A stretch of 5,081 bases of DNA from positions 1 to 5,081 of the forward strand of contig JALHET010000178.1 of NCBI GenBank assembly GCA_022839525.1. Direction: 5' to 3'. Below the pieces are notes generated by a model. That model saw only the letters and a list, made by a program, of their open reading frames with translations, was not told where the DNA came from and ran no database searches. Numbering within the stretch: the first letter of the stretch is position 1; every line of letters starts with the position of its first letter. Made by a program: the position numbers and the translations under genes. This DNA is from Lentisphaerota bacterium (GTDB lineage Bacteria > Verrucomicrobiota > Kiritimatiellia > RFP12 > UBA1067). Positions 1-5,030 of this stretch are shown piece after piece.

Positions 1-209
1 ATGGGTTCGACGGTCGCTGACGCAACCATCATCGGCGAGGATTCGACCGCGATCGAGGCCCCTGTGCCTATGGACCTGTGGAAACTCGCGGGCGCCGCGA
101 GTATGAGCGCCACACAAGCGGCCGCGACGAGAGCTGCCCCGCCCAAGGCGGGGGCCGAGACGCGATCACGGAGCCCGCGCCAGTAACTCGGCCGCAGCCT
201 CGAGGCTTC
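1..209 (-). other. Non-HemW tail of the minus-strand frame, with one predicted membrane segment
   Basis: From about residue 135 the frame reads a basic stretch (RLRPSYWRGLRDRV, residues 138-151) followed by an Ala/Val/Leu-rich hydrophobic run at about residues 155-173 (bases 93-149), then a Ser/Val-rich segment to the window edge. HemW is soluble and has no such segment. A basic stretch, single helix and short acidic tail are seen in the C-terminal part of membrane anti-sigma factors, but nothing here proves that family. Codons keep a high GC third position, so the stretch looks coding in this direction. An alternative is that HemW ends soon after the junction: a +2 frame reads LEAAAELLARAP and then meets TGA. 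Confidence 0.4.
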
Positions 210-611
210 GATACGCGCAAGCGTCGCGTCATCGAAACTTTGAACGCCGATGCTCAGCCTGTTAACGCCCAGTTTTCTGAGCGTGTCCAGCAGTGGCCTG
301 TTCACAGAGGCCGGGTTCAATTCGACCGTCCACTCTTCGACCGAGGCGAAAGAGAGGTGTTCGGAGAGCCGCTCAATGAGGCGCGCGAGTCCGGCTCCGC
401 CGAGGAGGGCGGGAGTTCCGCCGCCCATGTAAACCGTCCGGGGTGAAAACCGCGTGATTTTCGGTCTGGCCTTGGCGACGAGTTCCAGTTCCTTGGACGG
501 CAGGGGGGGGTAAAGCCCTGTGAGATGCGCGTCGTTCAACACGGAATAGAACCCGCAATAGTGACACTTGCCGTCGCAGAAGGGGACATGGATGTACAGG
601 TGGGGAATCAT
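1..611 (-). CDS. hemW: HemW-like radical SAM protein, N-terminal part only, running in frame into an unrelated tail and off the window edge
   Basis: The frame starts at ATG 611-609 and stays open to base 1 (203 complete codons). Residues 5-23 read LYIHVPFCDGKCHYCGFYS, with the three cysteines (12, 16, 19) that hold the 4Fe-4S cluster in radical SAM enzymes. GGGTP lies at 63-67 (SAM binding), ELNPAS at 97-102 and LSIGVQSFDDATL at 119-131. These are hallmarks of the HemW/coproporphyrinogen-III-oxidase-like family; HemW proper is regarded as a haem chaperone in the cytoplasm. The expected continuation (LGRxH, then an IDLIxGLPG-type block) is absent: after Ile134 (base 210) the residues no longer resemble HemW. 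The family is usually about 370-400 residues, so only the first third is here. No clear Shine-Dalgarno precedes 611; an in-frame ATG at 635 would add eight residues. The gene is divergent from the hydrolase at 778. The family call is strong; HemW versus a paralogue is less sure, and the product as drawn is probably not functional. Confidence 0.72.
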   Translation of the reverse strand, partial: MIPHLYIHVPFCDGKCHYCGFYSVLNDAHLTGLYPPLPSKELELVAKARPKITRFSPRTVYMGGGTPALLGGAGLARLIERLSEHLSFASVEEWTVELNPASVNRPLLDTLRKLGVNRLSIGVQSFDDATLARIEASRLRPSYWRGLRDRVSAPALGGAALVAAACVALILAAPASFHRSIGTGASIAVESSPMMVASATVEP

Positions 612-725
612 ACGTGTGCAGACAGCATACCACATCCCGTCCCGCCAAGGAGGGGGGAAATCATCGCAATGCCGGAACGAAACGGCGTGGGCACCCGTCC
701 GCGCCTTGTTGGTGTCAGCCGCCTT

Positions 726-754
726 TTGAAAGAATAGAAGCTTTCTTGCATAAT
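726..754 (+). promoter_or_regulatory. Predicted sigma70-type promoter for the hydrolase/secreted-protein pair
   Basis: TTGAAA at 726-731 (consensus TTGACA) and CATAAT at 749-754 (consensus TATAAT) are separated by exactly 17 bp. The stretch is distinctly AT-rich inside GC-rich DNA. Transcription would start near 761, leaving a leader of about 17 nt before the ATG at 778. Confidence 0.6.
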
Positions 755-764
755 ATGATTATGC
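748..764. promoter_or_regulatory. Perfect inverted repeat over the -10 box, candidate operator
   Basis: GCATAAT (748-754) and ATTATGC (758-764) are perfect inverted 7-bp arms separated by ATG. The left arm contains the -10 hexamer and the right arm covers the expected transcription start, so a dimeric protein bound here would block RNA polymerase. No regulator gene lies in the window to pair with it. Confidence 0.35.
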
Positions 765-777
765 CATACTGGGTGGC

Positions 778-1572
778 ATGAAATGGATCCCCTGTTGCTT
801 CCTTGCTGTTTCTGTGGCGCAGGCGCAGTTTGCCGTCGAGGAGATGCTGGCACCGCATGTCTACACGAACAGCACAGGGGAGACGTTCCCCTATCGCATG
901 AGGGCGCCGCAGTTTCCGGCGGCAGGGCGGAAATATCCTCTGATCCTGTTCCTGCACGGGTCGGGTCAATGCGGGACTGACAATCTGGCTCAGCTCAAGG
1001 CGGGGGTGCCCGCGCTGATGTCGACGTTGCTCAAAACGCCGGAACCGGTGATGGTCGTGGCGCCGCAGTGCCAGGCCGGAAACTGGTGGGTCAAGCGGCT
1101 GGCCATGCGGGAGGATTATGCCGCCGCACGCGAACCTACGCCCGCGTTGGAGGTCGCGCTGGAGATTTGCCGGTATCTCGTGGCGGAACGGCAGGCCGAT
1201 CCGGACCGGCTATACATTACGGGGCTGTCGCTCGGCGGGTTCGGCACCTGGGACGCGGTTCAGCGCGAGCCCTCCCTGTTTGCGGCCGCCATTCCTGTTT
1301 GCGGCGGCGGCGATATCCGGCGCGTACAGCCAATCAAAAAGTTGCCGGTTTGGATTTTCCATGGGACGGAGGACAAGAATGTCCCCGTCGCATGCTCCCG
1401 GCGGATGGCCGAGGCCTTGAAGCTCGCCGGGAATTCACATGTCCGGTACACCGAGTATGAGAAGGCGAACCACTCCATTTGGGATCGCGTGTATGCGGAT
1501 CCGAAAGTGATCGGGTGGTTGTTGCAACAGAACAAGGCGAGGAAACCGTGGTGGAGGTTTTGGGAAAAATGA
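778..1572 (+). CDS. Exported alpha/beta hydrolase (COG4099-like predicted peptidase/esterase)
   Basis: 264 residues. Residues 1-16 look like a short signal peptide, with probable cleavage after AQA (14-16), so the enzyme should act outside the cytoplasm. The core is an alpha/beta hydrolase: LILFLHGSGQCGTDN at 55-69 carries the oxyanion-hole HGSG (60-63); GLSLGG at 149-154 is the nucleophile elbow with Ser151; HGTEDKNVP at 195-203 supplies Asp199; and NHSIWD at 231-236 supplies His232. The triad is complete. This arrangement is typical of the phospholipase/carboxylesterase and prolyl-oligopeptidase-like group, often called predicted peptidase or PHB-depolymerase-like; the natural substrate (ester or peptide) cannot be read from sequence. 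The C-terminus (KPWWRFWEK) is unusually rich in Trp and Lys. Its start follows the predicted promoter and has only a weak GGTGG ribosome site at 772-776. The stop overlaps the next start (ATGA), so the two are probably translationally coupled. Confidence 0.88.
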   Translation: MKWIPCCFLAVSVAQAQFAVEEMLAPHVYTNSTGETFPYRMRAPQFPAAGRKYPLILFLHGSGQCGTDNLAQLKAGVPALMSTLLKTPEPVMVVAPQCQAGNWWVKRLAMREDYAAAREPTPALEVALEICRYLVAERQADPDRLYITGLSLGGFGTWDAVQREPSLFAAAIPVCGGGDIRRVQPIKKLPVWIFHGTEDKNVPVACSRRMAEALKLAGNSHVRYTEYEKANHSIWDRVYADPKVIGWLLQQNKARKPWWRFWEK

Positions 1573-3611
1573 AGATGAGACGTTTTTTTTGTGTCACGGC
1601 GGTTGCGGCGGCATTGGGCGCGCAAGGCGTCACAAACGTGTTTGAGATGCCGGGTGTGTATCCCCGGCACCGTCACTTGCAGCAGCAGTTGATTCAGGTG
1701 GTGCGGGCGGGGCAGATTGAGGAGATGGAGCGTATCTGCCGCGACGGCGTGGCGCTGCTTCCGCAGGATCCGACATGGCAGTACAATTTGGCGTGCGCGC
1801 TGGCGTACCGGGCGGATAAAAGCGAGGCGCTGGAGGCTCTGGATCGGGCGATCGAACTGGGGTTCCGGGATGATGCGGCCATCGCGTCGGACAATGACCT
1901 CAAACACTTGAAGGGCGAAAAAAGGTTTGCCGAGCTGATCGGGAAGGCGAAACGCCTCAAAGGGCAGCCCGTGGAAGGCGTTGCGCAGGTTCAAGTCACT
2001 TCGGTCGTCATGGGGTTGCCCGCCGAGGTGAACGCGGGGAACACGCGCTGGGATTTTGAGGCCGGGTGTTTCAGGACGCTTTTCAGGCTCATGAGCCCGG
2101 ACATGAAACGCCTGTCCGCGTATGCCCCGGCGTATCAGGGGCCGGCAGCAGAGAGCCTGCGCGAATGGTTTGGGGACGGGACGGCATCCGGGAATTTCGG
2201 GGACCTTTACGTGAACCGGGACGGGGGGCACTCGCAATTGGACGTTTCGAAGTTCCCCGGGCTAACCCCTGTGGTTTATGGTGCCGAGGCTCAGAAACAC
2301 CGGGCACATCTGAGCCTGCCGAATACGCTTTTCGAGCAGCCGCTGATCGGGAATTGCTCGATGTCGATGGTGAGCGGGCCGTATTGGCGCAGCCTTCCGC
2401 GCTCGATCGTCACCGACCCTTTTCAGGCGATCGCGGCGTTCCGGTATTATGTCGGCAACCAGTGCTGGGTTTTCCCCGAGCACCGCGATTACGACCCGGA
2501 TCCCGGTGATTTGTTTCCTGTGAACGCGCCTTATTATGTGGTGAGCCAAGGCTCTTCCGGCTCCGATCAGCCGTTCCTTCAGGCGTTTGCCGCCACCCTG
2601 GCCGCTTTTCAGCCTGAGACAAAACGGTCCCTGATCCTGCAAAACCGTTTGGCTCCGACCCTGCAGATGATCCTCCGGGCAACGCAGAAAACCGTGAGGG
2701 AACCGGGCGGGTATTTGACGGGAGCGGCACATCCGGTTGTGTTCGATGCGCAAAGCCTGGATGTGGAGGCCATGGTGAAGATGGCGCATGCGTTGAAACC
2801 GGAGGAAATCCTTCCTTGGGTGGCTTTGCGGACGCTCAAGGATGCCCAGCCTGAAATGGGGCGGGACTTTTTCGATTTCCGTCCAGAAGGCTTGTTCGAT
2901 ACGCCGTGCTGTATCGCGCGGGTCGTCAGGGGGGTCTCGCGCGAACGCCGCATCACGCTGGAGGCCTCTGTCCCGGCAAGGGGTACAGGGTTTGAGTTTC
3001 AGTGGGTTGTTCTGCAGGGGGATCCCAAAAAAGTGGTGATCCGGCCGCTGAACAGCGCCGCCTCGCAGGTCGAGATAGCCGTTTCCTATCATGGCCGGTT
3101 CCGTGTCTGTAATGAGAAAGGTGAACCGCAAGCGATGACGAGCAGCCGCGTCGACGTCGGATGTTTTGTAAAGTCGGGGCCGTCTTATTCGGCGCCGTCG
3201 CTGGTCTCGTTTTATTATTTGCCGAACGAAGAGCGCGTCTACCGTGACGACGGCCAGATCCTGTCGGTGGATTACACGAACGCGGGGCACCGGTATGCCG
3301 ATCCGGTGCTGACGCTGCAGAAGGGCTGGAAGGATCTTTACGAATATGATGCGCGGGGACGGCTGATGGGGTGGTACCGCAAACGGGGGGATCAGACCGA
3401 GCGCTTCACGCACGCGGGACACAAGGTGCTAAAGACCGACAAACTGAACCGCCCGATGACGGCGTGCGCGGTGCAATACCTGCCTCGCCAGACGGGGGTG
3501 GCAGGTGCGCCGCCGGCGTTGACCTGCGCCGATACGCCTCAGGTCTTCACCTACACCTATGCGGATGACGCGGATCAGGTGGGGAAACCGGTCGCGACGC
3601 TTCCGAAATAG
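1569..3611 (+). CDS. Exported 680-residue protein of unknown function with TPR-like N-terminus and YD-repeat-like C-terminal piece
   Basis: I do not recognise the family. The chosen start, ATG 1569, overlaps the hydrolase stop (ATGA) and has GGAGG at 1553-1557, 11 nt upstream; ATG 1575 is an alternative. Residues 1-20 form a signal peptide (KMRR n-region, Phe/Ala/Val core). Residues about 35-130 resemble tetratricopeptide helices: WQYNLACALAYR at 70-81 and ALEALDRAIELGF at 87-99, then a block with FAELI (120-124). Residues about 155-450 contain many aromatics and several cysteines (167, 263, 299, 447, 448) without a known catalytic motif. Residues about 455-575 look beta-rich. LYEYDARGRLMGWYRKRGD at 590-608 resembles one YD/RHS repeat, a carbohydrate-binding shell element. 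Together with the hydrolase it would act outside the cytoplasm; a scaffold or binding role for the enzyme is only a guess. No terminator is seen after the stop at 3609-3611. Confidence 0.8.
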   Translation: MKMRRFFCVTAVAAALGAQGVTNVFEMPGVYPRHRHLQQQLIQVVRAGQIEEMERICRDGVALLPQDPTWQYNLACALAYRADKSEALEALDRAIELGFRDDAAIASDNDLKHLKGEKRFAELIGKAKRLKGQPVEGVAQVQVTSVVMGLPAEVNAGNTRWDFEAGCFRTLFRLMSPDMKRLSAYAPAYQGPAAESLREWFGDGTASGNFGDLYVNRDGGHSQLDVSKFPGLTPVVYGAEAQKHRAHLSLPNTLFEQPLIGNCSMSMVSGPYWRSLPRSIVTDPFQAIAAFRYYVGNQCWVFPEHRDYDPDPGDLFPVNAPYYVVSQGSSGSDQPFLQAFAATLAAFQPETKRSLILQNRLAPTLQMILRATQKTVREPGGYLTGAAHPVVFDAQSLDVEAMVKMAHALKPEEILPWVALRTLKDAQPEMGRDFFDFRPEGLFDTPCCIARVVRGVSRERRITLEASVPARGTGFEFQWVVLQGDPKKVVIRPLNSAASQVEIAVSYHGRFRVCNEKGEPQAMTSSRVDVGCFVKSGPSYSAPSLVSFYYLPNEERVYRDDGQILSVDYTNAGHRYADPVLTLQKGWKDLYEYDARGRLMGWYRKRGDQTERFTHAGHKVLKTDKLNRPMTACAVQYLPRQTGVAGAPPALTCADTPQVFTYTYADDADQVGKPVATLPK

Positions 3612-3627
3612 CGGAAGAGGATGTGAC

Positions 3628-3899
3628 ATGCCAACGTTGCAATGGTTAGATGACGGACAGGCCCGCAGAGCCGTGGAAAAAGTGCCGTACCGCATGCTCC
3701 GGCCGGACGACACGCTGTCGTGCTGGAAAGGCGGCGGCGGGTTCCGCTTCTACCGGTTGGGCGAGACGGTCTTCGACGTCTATGGGGCGTGATCAACCCG
3801 AAGGTGATCTACGGCGAGTGGTGTCCATGGGGTGAGAAACGGCTCAAAGGGGAACAGGTGACCTTCAAGCAGATGCCGTGCGACATCCGCGTGAGGCAA
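3628..3899 (+). pseudogene. Remnant of a type III-like adenine DNA methyltransferase (Mod), three pieces joined, catalytic domain missing
   Basis: An ORF of 54 residues (3628-3792) starts at an ATG with AGAGGA six nt upstream. Residues 1-32 (MPTLQWL, then VPYRMLRPDDTLS) match the usual N-terminus of COG2189-type Mod proteins. Residues 33-54 (WKGGGGFRFYRLGETVFDVY) match a block that in full-length Mod lies hundreds of residues later. The frame stops at TGA 3790. Reading resumes in another frame from 3789 as VINPKVIYGEWCPWGEKRL, and VTFKQMPCDIRVR at 3858-3896 matches the usual Mod C-terminus. Full proteins of this kind run to roughly 550-700 residues; here about 90 remain. The SAM-binding FxGxG and catalytic DPPY motifs are both absent, so it cannot methylate DNA. 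The codon after DIRVR is CAA at 3897-3899 where TAA would end the gene. Homology is judged from memory of the family. Confidence 0.75.
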
Positions 3900-3903
3900 G
3901 GAG
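3898..3903 (+). promoter_or_regulatory. Strong ribosome binding site of the Bro-N gene
   Basis: AAGGAG lies 8 nt before ATG 3912. It decides the start of the Bro-N gene, because the frame is open upstream as far as 3720 and beyond through the Mod remnant, and a longer start would only add remnant sequence. Confidence 0.75.
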
Positions 3904-3911
3904 AAAAGAGT

Positions 3912-4748
3912 ATGACAAACGAGACATTGGTCGCTTTTGAAAACTACAAGATCCGGCGGCAGTTCGACGAATCGCGCGGCGTCTGGCTCTTTTCGGTGGT
4001 GGATATCATCCAAGTTCTCCTGCAACAACCCGATTATCAGGCTGCGCGGAACTACTGGAAGGTGCTGAAAAACCGTCTGGCCAAGGAGGGATGTCAGTCG
4101 GTTACAAATTGTAACCAACTGAAAATGGAGGCTGCGGACGGAAAGAAATACAAGACCGACGTGGCCGATCCCGAGACGCTCCTGCGCCTGATCCAGTCGG
4201 TTCCGAGTCCCAAGGCCGAGCCGATCAAGCTCTGGCTTGCGAAAGTCGGTTACGAGCGGTTGCAGGATATGGCCGACCCGGCGCGTTCGCTGGATCGCGC
4301 CCGTGAATACTGGCAGCAGCACGGCAGGAGTGAGAAGTGGATCCAACAGCGCATGATGGGGCAGGAGACACGCAACAAGCTCACCGACTACTGGAAAGAG
4401 CACGATATCAAAGACGAGCGTGAGTATGCCATTCTCACCAATCTCATCCATCGTGAGTGGTCTGGAGTCTCGGTCAAAAAACACAAAGAGTTGAAGGGAC
4501 TGGAGCGTCAAAACTTACGCGACCACATGACCGAGGCGGAATTAATCTTCACTGCCTTGGCCGAACTCGCCACCCGGCAGATTGCGGAAAGCATGAACGC
4601 CACGGGCATGCCAGAAAACAGTGTGGCCGGTAAGAAGGGCGGCGGCGTCGCAAAGAAGGCTCGGCTGGAGCTTGAGAAAAAAACCGGCAAGCAGGTGGTT
4701 TCGGGCGAGAACTATCTGGCTCTGCGGGTGTTTTCAGGCCGTTCTTGA
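3912..4748 (+). CDS. Bro-N domain protein, DinD/antirepressor-like, between mod remnant and res
   Basis: 278 residues, apparently intact. The N-terminal region is a Bro-N-type domain: WLFSVVDIIQVL at 25-36, ARNYWKVLKNRL at 45-56, VTNCNQLK at 64-71, DGKKYKTDVAD at 76-86, and LLRLIQSVPSPKAEPIKLWL at 90-109. Bro-N domains occur in phage antirepressors and baculovirus BRO proteins and bind nucleic acid. The C-terminal part (SEKWIQQRMMGQETRNKLTD at 140-159, LTNLIHREWSGVSVKKHK at 175-192, MTEAELIFTALAELATRQIA at 206-225, TGKQVVSGENYL at 258-269) is the conserved tail of the BRO/DinD-like bacterial group. It has no membrane segment or signal peptide. Its position between mod and res is the pattern in which BRO, RhuM or ORF6N proteins accompany restriction systems, which suggests a regulatory or ancillary role. 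The segment encoding VTNCNQL is a perfect DNA palindrome repeated upstream of res, so self-binding is plausible. Biochemical function is unproven. Confidence 0.85.
   Translation: MTNETLVAFENYKIRRQFDESRGVWLFSVVDIIQVLLQQPDYQAARNYWKVLKNRLAKEGCQSVTNCNQLKMEAADGKKYKTDVADPETLLRLIQSVPSPKAEPIKLWLAKVGYERLQDMADPARSLDRAREYWQQHGRSEKWIQQRMMGQETRNKLTDYWKEHDIKDEREYAILTNLIHREWSGVSVKKHKELKGLERQNLRDHMTEAELIFTALAELATRQIAESMNATGMPENSVAGKKGGGVAKKARLELEKKTGKQVVSGENYLALRVFSGRS
4096..4121 (+). repeat. 26-bp repeat copy inside the Bro-N gene, containing a perfect 17-bp palindrome
   Basis: GGTTACAAATTGTAACC at 4100-4116 has perfect 8-bp arms around a central A. The 26-bp block 4096-4121 matches 4919-4944 at 24 of 26 positions; the two differences are at 4103/4926 and 4110/4933. 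Read in the gene frame, 4101-4121 encodes VTNCNQL. Confidence 0.85.
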
Positions 4749-4770
4749 AAGCAATCCGCCTAAAAGTTAT

Positions 4771-4793
4771 AACTTATTGTGAATAAATAAGTT
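4771..4793. other. AT-rich hairpin 22 nt after the Bro-N stop
   Basis: AACTTATT (4771-4778) and AATAAGTT (4786-4793) form a perfect 8-bp stem with a 7-nt loop. The stem has only two GC pairs and is not followed by a T run, so it is a poor intrinsic terminator. It could be an operator-like inverted repeat or a mild RNA 3' end structure. Confidence 0.4.
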
Positions 4794-4922
4794 GTGACAA
4801 ACATTGTTTTCATTCTGGCATGTGTTTAAGTGTGCTTTGAATCTTACAAATCGCGTTTTGTGAGACAAACAGCTTTGAGGCGAATGAATGAGACGCAAGA
4901 GACACGGCATAAAAGGTTAGTC

Positions 4923-4960
4923 GGTGACAAATCGTAACCAACTGGTGACAAATTGTCACC
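4923..4960. promoter_or_regulatory. Two tandem palindromes upstream of res, candidate paired operators
   Basis: The first, GGTGACAAATCGTAACC (4923-4939), is imperfect. The second, GGTGACAAATTGTCACC (4944-4960), has perfect 8-bp arms around one central base. Their centres, 4931 and 4952, are 21 bp apart, two turns of B-DNA, so two dimers would bind the same face. They lie 71-108 bp before the res ATG. The same palindrome type lies in the Bro-N gene at 4100-4116. Direct evidence is limited to the symmetry and repetition; the binding protein is inferred. Confidence 0.6.
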
Positions 4961-4984
4961 GGTTGGAGGGCGGTCTGTGTCCGG

Positions 4985-5011
4985 TCTCTGCGTTCCTTGC
5001 ATTCTTTGCGG
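4985..5011 (+). repeat. Three imperfect 9-bp tandem repeats before res
   Basis: TCTCTGCGT, TCCTTGCAT and TCTTTGCGG follow one another without gaps. The block ends 19 nt before the res start. I recall similar TTCTTTGCGG-type nonamer strings as common intergenic repeats in Verrucomicrobiota, Planctomycetota and others; that resemblance is from memory. A related, inverted copy (ACGCAAGAGA, 4893-4902) lies on the other side of the palindromes. Confidence 0.5.
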
Positions 5012-5030
5012 CTAAGAAAAGGGCTGTTTT

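Larger units (their letters stand above)
4749..5030. other. Intergenic region between Bro-N gene and res (282 bp)
   Basis: I see no convincing gene here. It holds, in order: an AT-rich hairpin (4771-4793); single copies of the palindrome half-site GTGACAAA (4794-4801) and of the related TTACAAATCG (4844-4853); the two tandem palindromes (4923-4960); and three 9-bp repeats (4985-5011) followed by a modest AAGGG ribosome site (5019-5023). The first 170 bp are clearly AT-richer than the flanking genes, as expected for regulatory or acquired DNA. No confident -35/-10 pair could be picked for res. Confidence 0.6.

Noticed and set aside
1..186. Plus-strand ORF of 61 codons starting at the first base
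   Set aside because: It is the complement of the open minus-strand frame that continues from the HemW-like gene, has no visible upstream context, and its Ala/Thr/Ser-rich composition is what the antisense of an Ala/Val/Leu-rich membrane segment gives.
669..737. 22-codon ORF with AAGGAGG upstream (647-653), possible leader peptide
   Set aside because: The ribosome site lies 15 nt from the ATG, the peptide has no notable composition, and its stop falls inside the predicted promoter of the hydrolase.
1260..2237. 325-codon minus-strand ORF
   Set aside because: It lies across the 3' end of the hydrolase and the 5' end of the secreted protein, both with domain or signal evidence, and its product is Arg/His/Pro-rich low-information sequence typical of antisense frames in GC-rich genes.
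2262..3422. 386-codon minus-strand ORF
   Set aside because: It is the antisense shadow of the secreted protein gene, with a His/Arg/Pro-rich composition and no recognisable motif.
3720..3911. Upstream extension of the Bro-N gene to an ATG at 3720
   Set aside because: The extension overlaps the Mod remnant in a different frame and then reads the Mod C-terminus; the AAGGAG eight bases before 3912 and family length support the shorter start.
3780..4511. 243-codon minus-strand ORF
   Set aside because: Antisense of the Bro-N gene, whose plus-strand product has strong family motifs throughout.
4771..4810. Intrinsic terminator after the Bro-N gene
   Set aside because: The stem has only two GC pairs and the following sequence lacks a continuous T run; kept only as a hairpin.
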